From IMG/VR virus record IMGVR_UViG_3300027996_000030, positions 1 to 63,422 of that record: a DNA stretch of 63,422 bases; one strand, given 5' to 3'. A model generated the notes under the pieces. The model was not told the origin of the DNA and did no database searches. It saw nothing but the letters and a program-made list of their open reading frames with translations. This document shows, in pieces, positions 1-8,292 of this stretch (positions are counted from its first letter, which is position 1; every line of letters begins with the position of its first letter). The position numbers and the translations under genes are program-made. The DNA comes from a virus.

Positions 1-380
1 TCGGCCTTGTCGGACACCCTGGCATTGCCCCCCACCACGGCTTTGCCGTACACCCTGGCATTGCCGAACACCTCGGCTTTGCTGTACACATAGGCATTGC
101 CCCCCACCTCGGCCTTGCCGGACACCCAGGCAAAGCCGGACACATGGGCGTTGTCGAGCACCTGGGCTTTGTCTTTCACGATGGCATCGCCTAACACATA
201 GGCATCGCCTAACACCTTGGCGTTGTCGAGCACATAGGCGTTGTCGAGCACATAGGCTTTGTCTTTCACGATGGCATTGCCGGACACCTGGGCTTCGCCG
301 TACACCCAGGCATTGCCTCTCACCTGGGCATTGTCTTTCACGATGGCATTGCCGGACACATGGGCGTTGTCGAGAATGTG
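1..380 (-). repeat. 18-bp coding tandem repeat array
   Basis: The DNA repeats with an 18-bp period that encodes the six-residue steps of the beta-helix protein. Long exact copies occur, for example the stretch starting near 268 and again near 331 (CTTTCACGATGGCATTGCCG), so the array could gain or lose units by recombination. There are no spacers of CRISPR type. Confidence 0.8.
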
Positions 381-518
381 CTTGCCGAAGATGTTTGATT
401 CGCCGGAAGCCTTCTTCAACCCAGCGAGGACCGCCTTTCGCTCGGGAGAGCCTACAACCATAGTAGAGGCAAGCCGGATCAAAGCCGATCGGTCGGCAGC
501 CGTAAGGGTCTTCGCCAT
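1..518 (-). CDS. Hexapeptide beta-helix repeat protein with N-terminal LIRLASS module (3' end outside window)
   Basis: The reading frame opens at an ATG (516-518) with a GGAG ribosome binding site 8 bases upstream and runs off the window edge, giving at least 172 residues. Residues 1-37 are the module shared with other virion-region proteins of this phage (ADRSALIRLAST then GSPERKAVLAGLKK). From about residue 45 the protein is a continuous series of six-residue steps of the type GNA-V and DNA-V, the signature of a left-handed or related beta-helix. Such repeats occur in surface and fibre-like proteins; no catalytic residue is visible. A copy of the late promoter-like motif lies 33 bases upstream. 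The role is inferred: a virion-attached spike, fibre or decoration protein. The repeat call is secure, the function is not. Confidence 0.75.
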   Translation of the reverse strand, partial: MAKTLTAADRSALIRLASTMVVGSPERKAVLAGLKKASGESNIFGKHILDNAHVSGNAIVKDNAQVRGNAWVYGEAQVSGNAIVKDKAYVLDNAYVLDNAKVLGDAYVLGDAIVKDKAQVLDNAHVSGFAWVSGKAEVGGNAYVYSKAEVFGNARVYGKAVVGGNARVSDKA

Positions 519-551
519 GAGGGATCTCCGAATCTGTTGACCTTACCGGAG

Positions 552-568
552 CGATAGAGACGCTACCG
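552..568 (-). promoter_or_regulatory. Late promoter-like motif, copy 1
   Basis: Read on the minus strand this is CGGTAG-GCTCT-class spacing: CGGTAG, five bases, CTATCG. It lies 33 bases before the start of the beta-helix gene and overlaps the stop codon of the homing endonuclease gene. It is an exact match to the consensus seen before many other virion genes here. Confidence 0.65.
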
Positions 569-1651
569 AAGCAAGCCCCGGTAGAAATCCACCGAGGTCA
601 GGGGATCATCGAAGCGGACTTCAATGATCCGATACCCAAGATCACGAGCACGCTGAACCTTGTAGGCTTCCAGTGCCACACGCCGCTGAAAGACCTCCTC
701 CGTCTTGTGCCAGTAGGGGATCATCTCAAAGTGCTGCCGACCGTGGTACTCGCAGATCAACTTCGACTTCGGGAAGTACCCATCGAAGAACAGCGTGTAC
801 CCCGTCTCCGGGTTCTTGATTTCCGGGTGTGACCACTCCCACTTGTATGGCTCACCCAACACCTGAGCCACCATGTCCAACACCCGCTTCTGGGTCGCCA
901 ACTTGTTCCGTGTCGGGATGCCGAGAGCACGGCAGGTCCGCAGGACAACAGGCCACGAACACCCAAGATGGTCTGCGGCCTTCGCCACCTCAACACATCC
1001 CTTGCCGTCCATGTATGGGGTCAGGTCGGCTTCTGTGAGGTCGATCTTCTGCCCGCTCCCACCGATACGAGAGCGGGAAACCTCCGCGTTGATCTGCGCG
1101 TCAGGGTGACGCTCCCGGTAGTCAGGGTGAGCGTTCTGCATGTGCGAGGTCAGGTTCACAGCCCGGTAACCACAGTCGAGACAGGTCACATAGTCGAACC
1201 CGTCCTCCAGACCCTCCCACCGTGCTTCCTTCTCCACCTGCTTACACACACCACATTTGAGATTCGACTGGGACAGCTTGTGGACTGTCATCTCCACCCC
1301 ACAGGTAGAGCAAGGCACTTGCTTCGTACCCGTCCGATCTTGCTTCGCGTTCCTAATGCCCTCCCGACGCTTTGCCTCCGTGCGGCGATTGCGGGTCAAG
1401 GCATCCGACCCGTGCTTGACCCGGTACTCGTCAGCCGTGAATCCGTGGGATGACTTCAAGTGCCGTGCAAGGCTGGCAGAGCGAAAGCCGCACTCCCGAC
1501 AACGAACGAAGTCCTCGTCCTCCGTCTTACCCGCCCACTTCTGGTCAGCCTTCCAAGTCTCGTAGTCGGGATGGGTGTCCGACTGGTGCCGGAAATGAGA
1601 AGCGAGGCCGCGCACGTTGGCAACGGTGAACCCACAAATTGAACAGTCCAT
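563..1651 (-). CDS. Homing endonuclease, zinc-finger and Vsr-like nuclease fold
   Basis: The 362-residue protein has several Cys/His elements in its first 180 residues: a CxxC with paired His at about 3-27, a second at about 51-70, a CxxC pair near 114-137 and another CxxC with His near 156-176. A helix-turn-helix-like segment follows (about 225-250). The C-terminal 90 residues contain a D in FFDGY, then the ICEYHGRQHF motif and a final IIEVRFDD strand, as in the Vsr-related homing endonucleases of large phages. It is a free-standing mobile gene inserted between the sheath and the beta-helix gene. A hairpin covers its ribosome binding site, and its stop codon abuts the late motif of the next gene. 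A related nuclease lies at 50110-50949. Confidence 0.8.
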   Translation of the reverse strand: MDCSICGFTVANVRGLASHFRHQSDTHPDYETWKADQKWAGKTEDEDFVRCRECGFRSASLARHLKSSHGFTADEYRVKHGSDALTRNRRTEAKRREGIRNAKQDRTGTKQVPCSTCGVEMTVHKLSQSNLKCGVCKQVEKEARWEGLEDGFDYVTCLDCGYRAVNLTSHMQNAHPDYRERHPDAQINAEVSRSRIGGSGQKIDLTEADLTPYMDGKGCVEVAKAADHLGCSWPVVLRTCRALGIPTRNKLATQKRVLDMVAQVLGEPYKWEWSHPEIKNPETGYTLFFDGYFPKSKLICEYHGRQHFEMIPYWHKTEEVFQRRVALEAYKVQRARDLGYRIIEVRFDDPLTSVDFYRGLLR

Positions 1652-1660
1652 AAACGAAAC

Positions 1661-1689
1661 CCTCCACCCGGACTGTACCCGAGTGGAGG
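1661..1689 (-). promoter_or_regulatory. Hairpin covering the ribosome binding site of the homing endonuclease
   Basis: On the minus strand CCTCCACTCGG pairs with CCGGGTGGAGG (11 pairs including one G-U) around a 7-base loop. The right arm contains the GGAGG ribosome binding site of the endonuclease, whose ATG follows 9 bases later. The arm is followed by GTTTCGTTT, so it may also work as a weak terminator after the sheath gene. Known phage homing genes use such hairpins to limit translation; here that is inference. Confidence 0.65.
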
Positions 1690-1731
1690 ACTACTATCTA
1701 CCGTTTTCGTGAAACCCGCCCCGTTTAGGGT

Positions 1732-1771
1732 TAGAACCTACACCCTCGATTCGTCGAAAGCGTAGGTTCTA
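1732..1771. repeat. Inverted repeat after the tail sheath gene
   Basis: TAGAACCTAC and GTAGGTTCTA form a 10-bp stem around a 20-base loop that itself contains two TCGA palindromes. It lies just beyond the sheath stop codon. No T-run follows on the minus strand, so it is not a standard intrinsic terminator; it may stabilise the sheath mRNA 3' end. Confidence 0.5.
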
Positions 1772-1789
1772 TGCTCGATTGTCTTGGGG

Positions 1790-2287
1790 CTACAAACTGC
1801 TACGCAGGTTGAATGTCACGATAATATATAACAATGGGAAAATCGGCTGGTAGTAAGCCTCGACTTCCGCAGCCGTGGGATCATCGGGAGACACGTTGGC
1901 CGAGACTCCGGTGAAGGCGGCGATGATCTGTGCGGCGACCAGCTTCTTGAGCGTGACCGACAACTGACCTTCGATGTCTCCGGTGACAGCGGAGAGGAAC
2001 TTCTTGCCGATGAACCGATCCAGTGTTGACCGGGCCTGACGCTGCACCTCGTCTGCGATGGTGGTCACGGTCGGGGTCTTGGTCAGCACGTTGGTCATGT
2101 CTGTGGTCAGACCGTGACGACATTCGATGATCGACTGCCGTTGGTTGAACACCGTGACTCCGCGTACTGCGACCTGATTCTGCTGTACAGCATCCAGGGT
2201 CCGGGCGATTGAATCGAAGCCGAACACCCGGCCCGCGTCCACGGGGTTGCCACGTCGATAGTCGGGGCAGCGCGATTGCCGACCCAT
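1790..2287 (-). CDS. Tail sheath protein, C-terminal part in a shifted frame
   Basis: This frame carries the missing C-terminal domain of the tail sheath gene upstream. Residues such as ADEVQRQARSTLDRFIGKKF, then IEGQLSVTLKKLV, and the final YYQPIFPLLYIIVTF strand match the conserved end of phage contractile sheaths, the part that packs against the tail tube. The upstream frame ends in unrelated residues. Joining the two by re-reading one G at the GCC-GGG-TGT codons near 2227 gives a smooth join (TRAGVFGFDSIARTLD) and a protein of about 1704 residues. The first 20 or so residues of this open frame are therefore not real. A one-base loss in the sequence, a true mutation or programmed slippage could explain it. 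Confidence 0.8.
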   Translation of the reverse strand: MGRQSRCPDYRRGNPVDAGRVFGFDSIARTLDAVQQNQVAVRGVTVFNQRQSIIECRHGLTTDMTNVLTKTPTVTTIADEVQRQARSTLDRFIGKKFLSAVTGDIEGQLSVTLKKLVAAQIIAAFTGVSANVSPDDPTAAEVEAYYQPIFPLLYIIVTFNLRSSL

Positions 2288-5200
2288 GCGGAGGCGAAGT
2301 AAGTGCCGTCCACAAGGTAGGTGTCCGTGGTGCCATCGGCCCGTGACAGGCTCAGGGTGAGGATGTCGGGGTACAGGAGACGCATACGGCTACGGGCGAC
2401 CGCCTGTGCCGTGTTGCCCGCGTCAGTCGGCTGGGTGCCTGCCGAGTAGCCGCAGATTGCGGTGCGTTCTGCCCGATACCGGATGCTGCTCTGGATGTCA
2501 CAGTGCCGTGCGAGGTACTGGAACAACTCCAACGAGTCACCCTTGAGCGGAGTGATGGTGTCAGGGAACAGCCCACCGGGTGTGGCTCCTTCCACTTCAT
2601 CAATCGCTGCGAGGTACGCATTGGTCGAGGCTGTGTCGAACGTGCCGTCAGCATCGAGGTCAACGTCCTTCTGGATCTGCTTGACTGCGAGCAAGACCGC
2701 ACCGTTCAGGATCGCCAAGTAGGAGGCGAGACTGACTGGATTCTCTGGGGTCGCTGCACCGTAGGCGGCTTCAATCGAGGACTGCTTAGTGAACAAGGCC
2801 GTCGCGTAGTCTTGCTTCAGGTACTTGTAGCTGGCGTAGTAGACATCTCCAACGCTCGGCTGGGTGCCGCCCTTCTCGTAGGTGGCTGTGACGGCGGTGT
2901 CTTCGACCGTGATTCCCGAAGTGTTGGACACGATCAACTCGACGCCGGGAATCGTATTCACGGGGAGGTTGCTGTCAGTCGTGACATTCGCCCGCACGGT
3001 GAACGTCACGGTAGACGTGACTCCGACCGGGTAGGCGGTGCCTCCGGTGCGTGGGAGAACGGAGAAGGTCAAACCAGTCACCAGATCCCGATAGGTCTGG
3101 CCGACAATGCCGTCTTGTCCCGTACCCGTGTTGAGTACCGACGTATCGGAGGTGCCCGAACCATTGACAGGATCAGACGAGGTAACGAAGTAGCCATCGA
3201 TCGCTGTCTCGCCCACGTTGCCGTCACCGTTGATGACACCGAGGCCAGTGCCCGGAAGCAGCGCCGTGCTGGTCACAAAGGCCAGGCTAGACGTGGTGCC
3301 TGCACCCGCCGTACCGAGACTCTGAATGAACAGGTACTCGGCGTTCGCGCCATCACGCTTGGTCTTGGCGAGAGCGACAGCCGTGAAGGCTGTTGCGGCC
3401 ATCAGACCGCTCACCAGAGTTTCTACAGAGAGAACCGTGCGGTACACGATGTCGCCCGTAGAGAAGCCGAGGATGGCGTTGGCATTGCCGTCTCCGATCA
3501 CGATGGTTGCGGACGAAGCCGACGACGCACCTCGGAATCGGATACCGGCACCCTCTTGGATCGCGGTTACAGCGATCCCGGCTGCCGTCATCTCTGTATT
3601 GATCTGGGTAATGATCGGACCCGCTGCCGCGCCACTGGGATCAGTGAGGGGCACATCTGCGGAGCCGCCCGCTGCGATGGCTGTCGTGCCATCACTCTGG
3701 GCGAAGACGACCACAACGGGGGTGCCTTCAAACGTGAACTTGAACACGTTGTTCTGTGGGGTCGTGCCACCGTCTGCGAAGAAGGTAACGACCGGGTTGC
3801 CCGCTGCATCCTGCCCGCCCGACAAACCAACCTCACCGAAGATGGTGGGCTGCATGACGGTTGCACGGATACCTGCATCGGCTTCCTCGTTGGCGGTGAG
3901 TCCAGATTGGACGGAACCTGTGCCTCCGAGGACTTTCAACTGGCACTGGTCAAGCACGAACTGTCCGTCCGTGGATTGACCGGGGGTGATGCGGTTGGTG
4001 AGGATCAGTCGGTCGTAGACCTTCTGGCCGGTCACCGCTCCGGTGAAGGCGAACGTGCTGGCAATGGGGAGGTTCTGGAGCTTGGCCTGTGCCCCACCCG
4101 CTGTGTCGATGTCAAATCCAGCGAGGATCGCAAAATCCGTAGCCGGTGCCACATCTGCGACTACCTCCAAGGTAGCCAATGTCGTATCCAGCGGGTGTGC
4201 CCCAAGGGTCAACACCAAGCGACCACTGGAGTCAGCCGAAACATCAATCTCCAACAGGTCATTGGATGCGAAGGCGGCAAGGATGGCTGCGTCCACCCCA
4301 ACTTGGACCGCTGTAGCGAGATCCGTTGCCGAAGCGTGGGGGCCTACCCCAATCGTGCAGACCAACGGAGTTGCTCCGGTAGTGCTGCCCGAGTAGGACA
4401 GATTCAACTCAGCGAAGCCGCCGTTCAGGTCTACAGGAGACAGGAAGCGTGTGGCTCCTGCGATCTGTGGACGGGTAGCAGGATCATAGAGGTAGTAGGT
4501 AGAAGTGGCATCCGGGGGGACGGTGAAGCCCACACTGACTGTAGCAATGTTGGTTGTGCCGTCGTAAGCCGTAATGGTGCGCTTATCCCCGGCTGAGGTT
4601 CCAGCCGAAATCTTGATCTCCCAGCCGACGTAGTAATCGTCCACATCCGAAGATGTAGCCGCTACGAGGGTGATCTCGGCGGCGATGGTTGCGGCTTGGG
4701 CTGTAGCGAACTCACCAAAGGCAGCGCGATTGATGGCCTCACCGTAGTCCGTGATGTCCTGGGTGGCTCCAGCATTGGCGACGGCTTGGATGAGCAACCC
4801 GTCAATCTGGAGGTCTACCGCATTGTTGGTGGCGTCAATGACGTAGGTGGTGTTCCCGCTCGCTGCGGTGTACGCAACCTCGTCACCGGTAAGGGTGGAC
4901 AAGAAACCCGTTCCCGTTCCCGTGGGATCACCGAGGTCCGTAGAAATCGTGGCACCGTTGACCGCGATGTCCAACGTGTCGCTGGACCCGTTGATCGTGT
5001 AGTAGGGGCCGGAACCCGGAACCGCGTACTTCGCCAGGGTCGCATCTTGCGAGGCGAAGGTGAGGGTCACATCCTCCTCGACGGGGCCGGTGAAGCTGGT
5101 GGCATCGAAGGGTGCCTCAAACCGAAGGTCTGGGGTGCGCTCGGAGCCGCTGGGGAACTCGACCGTGACGGTGGCCAGAGCAGCGCCCTTGCTTCCGAAC

Positions 5201-6903
5201 TGTGGAGTCAGGAGGACGGTCCCGGCTTCGTTCTTCAGGGTGTAGGTGCCGACGCCGGAAGCGCCAGCGGTGATGCACTCGACCGAGTAGTCCTGGTCAA
5301 CCAACGTGTTGTAGTAGAAGGTGGCGTAGACCGAGGCTCCAACCGGAACCACGTCAGCCAACGTAATGGTGCTCGTTGCGGAGTCCACCTTGGTCACAGT
5401 GACGCGACCGCGCTCAACGGCGTCCTCTACCGAGTATCCCCAGTAGGCGAACACAAGATCAGGCCGATCCGTGGGAAGGTCGATGCGACCGTTGGCCACT
5501 TCGGAGTACGTCTCGGCACCGAGTGGGGTGCTACGTCCGTTGCCCGTCGTCGGCTGGAGGGGCAGAGTGAACTGCGTGCGGCCTTCCACCGGAGGATTGA
5601 CCGCCGTGTTGACCACAGCGGAGCAAGCTGCAAGGTACTGGCGAACGTCCACAAGGGTCGCTCCGACCTGTGTGCCGTCGAACGCGGTTCCACCTGCGGT
5701 AAACACACCGCCTTCGATGGTGACCGCCGTACCCCAGAGGATCTTGTCATCCTTGAGCACGAAGTCTGCGCCGTCGATGTAATCGTTGCGGTCAGGGGTG
5801 ATTCCACAAAGGGTGACCTCTGTGACGCCTCGGTTGGCGAGATAATCGAACGTGTCCTGCCAGGAGTTGAAGTAATACTGGATGGTGACGACGACTCCGA
5901 TTTCGGGAGCGAAAGGCAGAGTCACAGCACCCGTCTGGCCATTCACAGCGGTCGGGATGACCTGTGTACCGGCTACCTTGACAGTGACATCGGAGGGGTC
6001 CGTGGTGGTCACGCCACCGTTGGAGCCGTCCACAATGGGGCTTTGGAAAGTGTAGAACACCTTGTTGCGAGCGGTGGTCGCTCCACTGGACAGACCGAAG
6101 GTGGTGTTTGCCGATCCGTTTCCGACCGTGATGTCTCGGTCTGCGGTCAGGCGAAGCACTGTCAGGCCAAGGTTGTTCACAATGGTGGCTGCAACCAACG
6201 TGGTTCCGGTGGCTGCACTGTTGATGAAGGCCGAAACCTGTGCTGCGGTCCAACCGACGGCGGGGGAAGCGGAGATGGTGACGCTGACCGTGGTGGCGTC
6301 ATCGACCGTGAAGGTCAACTCATCATTGACGCCCGTGGTGACAGTGTAGTTCTGTCCGACTTCGCCCAAGATTTCTGGAGCATCGACGCTGATCTGGTCG
6401 CTAACCGTGTCCAAGATCAGGGTGTCAGTGCGGTTGAAGAAGTAGGTGGCCTTGACTTCATCGGTGGCCACTGGGGTCACCGAGAGGGTCAGAATGCCCT
6501 TGGCTCCATTGATCGCGAGAACCACAACGGGCGCACCATTGATGGTGACGTTGACCTTGGAGGCGTCCGTAGCAGTTGTGCCAGAGCCGTTGCCGTTGAC
6601 GATTGGGAAGTGCCTGACCTGCACTTGATTGATCACACCATCGAAGGCACCCAGCGTAACGGCTCCAGCCAAGCTGATGCTGACCACGCCGCGTCCGGTT
6701 TCGTCCTCTTGTACGACCCGTTGGTCCACAGACGAGGACGAGCCTCGGACAAGCTCCAAAGAGTCCTGAAACAGAATCTCCGACCCCGTACCCATAAGGA
6801 GAGGCAAGCGAACCGAAGATGCCAGCCCTTGCAGGGGGTCTTCAAAGAGGGTGCGGGTGTAGACGCCGGGAGCCGCGTAAATCGAGCCTGGGATGATAGC
6901 CAT
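2107..6903 (-). CDS. Tail sheath protein, very long, main part
   Basis: The real start is the ATG at 6903 (MAIIPGSIYAAPGVYTR), with GAGG 8 bases upstream; the longer open frame upstream lacks such a site. The N-terminus is typical of contractile tail sheaths, and the last part before the frame break (YFASAWVGNRA) is the usual start of the sheath C-terminal domain. The middle, more than 1000 residues, is rich in Thr, Val, Gly and Ala and looks like inserted beta-sandwich domains. At least two share the pattern of a Val-rich strand, an NG-G-TL turn and a YYFN strand (about residues 125-165 and 300-350). Usual sheaths are far shorter than the combined 1704 residues. The frame breaks near 2227; the domain continues in the 1790-2287 frame. 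A late motif lies about 100 bases upstream. Confidence 0.85.
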   Translation of the reverse strand: MAIIPGSIYAAPGVYTRTLFEDPLQGLASSVRLPLLMGTGSEILFQDSLELVRGSSSSVDQRVVQEDETGRGVVSISLAGAVTLGAFDGVINQVQVRHFPIVNGNGSGTTATDASKVNVTINGAPVVVLAINGAKGILTLSVTPVATDEVKATYFFNRTDTLILDTVSDQISVDAPEILGEVGQNYTVTTGVNDELTFTVDDATTVSVTISASPAVGWTAAQVSAFINSAATGTTLVAATIVNNLGLTVLRLTADRDITVGNGSANTTFGLSSGATTARNKVFYTFQSPIVDGSNGGVTTTDPSDVTVKVAGTQVIPTAVNGQTGAVTLPFAPEIGVVVTIQYYFNSWQDTFDYLANRGVTEVTLCGITPDRNDYIDGADFVLKDDKILWGTAVTIEGGVFTAGGTAFDGTQVGATLVDVRQYLAACSAVVNTAVNPPVEGRTQFTLPLQPTTGNGRSTPLGAETYSEVANGRIDLPTDRPDLVFAYWGYSVEDAVERGRVTVTKVDSATSTITLADVVPVGASVYATFYYNTLVDQDYSVECITAGASGVGTYTLKNEAGTVLLTPQFGSKGAALATVTVEFPSGSERTPDLRFEAPFDATSFTGPVEEDVTLTFASQDATLAKYAVPGSGPYYTINGSSDTLDIAVNGATISTDLGDPTGTGTGFLSTLTGDEVAYTAASGNTTYVIDATNNAVDLQIDGLLIQAVANAGATQDITDYGEAINRAAFGEFATAQAATIAAEITLVAATSSDVDDYYVGWEIKISAGTSAGDKRTITAYDGTTNIATVSVGFTVPPDATSTYYLYDPATRPQIAGATRFLSPVDLNGGFAELNLSYSGSTTGATPLVCTIGVGPHASATDLATAVQVGVDAAILAAFASNDLLEIDVSADSSGRLVLTLGAHPLDTTLATLEVVADVAPATDFAILAGFDIDTAGGAQAKLQNLPIASTFAFTGAVTGQKVYDRLILTNRITPGQSTDGQFVLDQCQLKVLGGTGSVQSGLTANEEADAGIRATVMQPTIFGEVGLSGGQDAAGNPVVTFFADGGTTPQNNVFKFTFEGTPVVVVFAQSDGTTAIAAGGSADVPLTDPSGAAAGPIITQINTEMTAAGIAVTAIQEGAGIRFRGASSASSATIVIGDGNANAILGFSTGDIVYRTVLSVETLVSGLMAATAFTAVALAKTKRDGANAEYLFIQSLGTAGAGTTSSLAFVTSTALLPGTGLGVINGDGNVGETAIDGYFVTSSDPVNGSGTSDTSVLNTGTGQDGIVGQTYRDLVTGLTFSVLPRTGGTAYPVGVTSTVTFTVRANVTTDSNLPVNTIPGVELIVSNTSGITVEDTAVTATYEKGGTQPSVGDVYYASYKYLKQDYATALFTKQSSIEAAYGAATPENPVSLASYLAILNGAVLLAVKQIQKDVDLDADGTFDTASTNAYLAAIDEVEGATPGGLFPDTITPLKGDSLELFQYLARHCDIQSSIRYRAERTAICGYSAGTQPTDAGNTAQAVARSRMRLLYPDILTLSLSRADGTTDTYLVDGTYFASAWVGNRAAPTIDVATPWTRAGCSASIQSPGPWMLYSRIRSQYAESRCSTNGSRSSNVVTV

Positions 6904-7002
6904 AGTGGAAGCCTCGTTATATTGTCCCAGCCGTAAGCCAGGTAGGTGCAAGCGCGGGTGTTTTTTGAGCCTCGGACAGAGGCGTCGTCTACATGGCGGC
7001 GT

Positions 7003-7019
7003 CTATAGGAAGGCTACCG
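7003..7019 (-). promoter_or_regulatory. Late promoter-like motif, copy 2 (before tail sheath)
   Basis: CGGTAG, five bases, CTATAG on the minus strand. It lies 100 bases before the sheath start, the longest leader of the set, which would give the sheath mRNA an untranslated region that includes a small GCCTC/GAGGC stem. Confidence 0.6.
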
Positions 7020-7042
7020 AATAGCGCACTCACTTGATCCCA

Positions 7043-7501
7043 TTACTTATCCGTGGCTTTCTTCTTGGTGGCCTGCGACACCTTGAAAGCGGCCTCACGA
7101 TTCTCGTTCACGACCTTACGCTCGGAATCGGCAATGACCCGGTAGCCGCCTTCGGGTTTCTTCACGAGGTGGTCCATCGTGATCCCACGCCCTAGCTTGG
7201 CTTCATCTCGGATAATGCCCTGCTTCTTGGCCTGGTTCTCATGGATCTTGCCCCACTTCTGTGCCGCGTCACGCCCGATGGCTTTGTCGTAGTTGAAGTC
7301 ATCCGACGTTCCCGTGTTGGACGGAAGCGGCCCGTTCAGTTGACTGGCTGGGTGCTTGAACGAGAACGAAGCCGCCGTGACCTGACGAGTGCCTGTGCCC
7401 TCACATGACTCGCAGGGGTGGCCCTGATCATCGGACACTCGACGGTACAAGACCTCGAAACGAAGGCCACAGGTCTGACAGGTAAAAACGTAGATGGGCA
7501 A
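7043..7501 (-). CDS. FmdB-type zinc-ribbon protein
   Basis: A 152-residue protein that begins LPIYVFTCQTC and has a second pair, CESC, at about 30-33, together a four-Cys zinc ribbon of the FmdB type. The start is chosen as TTG at 7501, because a GGAGG lies five bases upstream and the paralogue at 42716-43096 begins with the same residues (MPIYAFHCDDC). An ATG at 7513 sits inside that ribosome binding site. The rest is basic and charged, with no known domain. It stands between the sheath and a module-bearing virion gene, so a structural or assembly role is likely; the zinc ribbon may bind nucleic acid or protein. Confidence 0.7.
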   Translation of the reverse strand: MPIYVFTCQTCGLRFEVLYRRVSDDQGHPCESCEGTGTRQVTAASFSFKHPASQLNGPLPSNTGTSDDFNYDKAIGRDAAQKWGKIHENQAKKQGIIRDEAKLGRGITMDHLVKKPEGGYRVIADSERKVVNENREAAFKVSQATKKKATDK

Positions 7502-7574
7502 GGGATCCTCCATCCGAACCCTACCCACCGCCAATCGAAAAGGGTGGGACCGCTAAAGACATAGAAACTCCAGC

Positions 7575-8243
7575 TTATTTGAACAACCCTCGGAGATCAC
7601 CGAGTTCCGGGGCAAGGCCCTTCGGGACCAGGACGGTGCCTACCTTGGACCCTCCGATCTGAACGGGAGCATCCTCCAGAACACCATCCCGCTTCAGTTC
7701 TGTCAGGGGGGCCTTCTTGTCCAGGCCCCACCGCTCGTCGTCAATGCGGATCAACCCCTCGACGGGCTGACGGTTGATTGGGTTTGCGAACTGGACGTGA
7801 TACTTGCCGCCCTTGACGGACACCACGGAGGTCCGCCCAAAGAGTGCGGTGAAATCCTCCAAGGAGCGCCCCATTGGGTCGAAGTACGCCGTCTTGGCAC
7901 CCTCTTCCAGGGACACTGGAGTCCTCCATAGCATCTGAATGTCACCGTATGATAAACACCAGGCATCGGGGGATCGAAGTCTCACATGGTAGTGGGCAAT
8001 GCCTTCCACCGTGTCTGGGGGTCGGGAGGCAGGGAAGTATGGACCCTTGATGACCAGATCGAGAATGAACTGAGGCCAGTCACCACCCTTGACCTCGAAA
8101 CCACCTTTGCTACGGGTGACTTTTGGCCCAGCCTGCTTTGACACGGCTGCCAGGATAGCTCGACGATGCCCATCCCCATTCGGGAGGCTTGATGCAAGGC
8201 GGATCAAGGCAGAGCGTTCCGATGCAGTGGGGGTTTTAGACAT
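7575..8243 (-). CDS. Virion-region protein with N-terminal LIRLASS module
   Basis: The 222-residue protein begins with the shared module (TASERSALIRLASSLP, then HRRAILAAV). The remaining 185 residues form a mixed alpha/beta domain that I do not recognise; it has no Cys pairs or catalytic signature. A GGAG lies 8 bases before the ATG, and a late motif 32 bases before it. The module and promoter place it with virion proteins. Its specific job is unknown. Confidence 0.75.
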   Translation of the reverse strand: MSKTPTASERSALIRLASSLPNGDGHRRAILAAVSKQAGPKVTRSKGGFEVKGGDWPQFILDLVIKGPYFPASRPPDTVEGIAHYHVRLRSPDAWCLSYGDIQMLWRTPVSLEEGAKTAYFDPMGRSLEDFTALFGRTSVVSVKGGKYHVQFANPINRQPVEGLIRIDDERWGLDKKAPLTELKRDGVLEDAPVQIGGSKVGTVLVPKGLAPELGDLRGLFK

Positions 8244-8275
8244 GAGGAAGCTCCGGGTTCTTGGCCTTGTTGAGT

Positions 8276-8292
8276 CAATAGGAGAGCTACCG
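8276..8292 (-). promoter_or_regulatory. Late promoter-like motif, copy 3
   Basis: CGGTAG, five bases, CTATTG on the minus strand, 32 bases before the module protein at 7575-8243. It overlaps the 3' end of the preceding structural gene. Confidence 0.6.

Noticed and set aside
1-380. CRISPR-like regular repeats
   Set aside because: The 18-bp period has no unique spacers and is in frame with a beta-helix protein.
1718-1790. tRNA-like 73-base stretch on the minus strand with a T-loop-like TTCTAAC
   Set aside because: Two acceptor pairs fail, there is no D-loop GG and no proper anticodon stem; it is better explained as an inverted repeat after the sheath gene.
2503-6936. Two long plus-strand frames (697 and 746 residues) opposite the sheath gene
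   Set aside because: They are antisense shadows of the high-GC sheath gene, rich in Arg, Gly and Cys with no ribosome binding site or fold.
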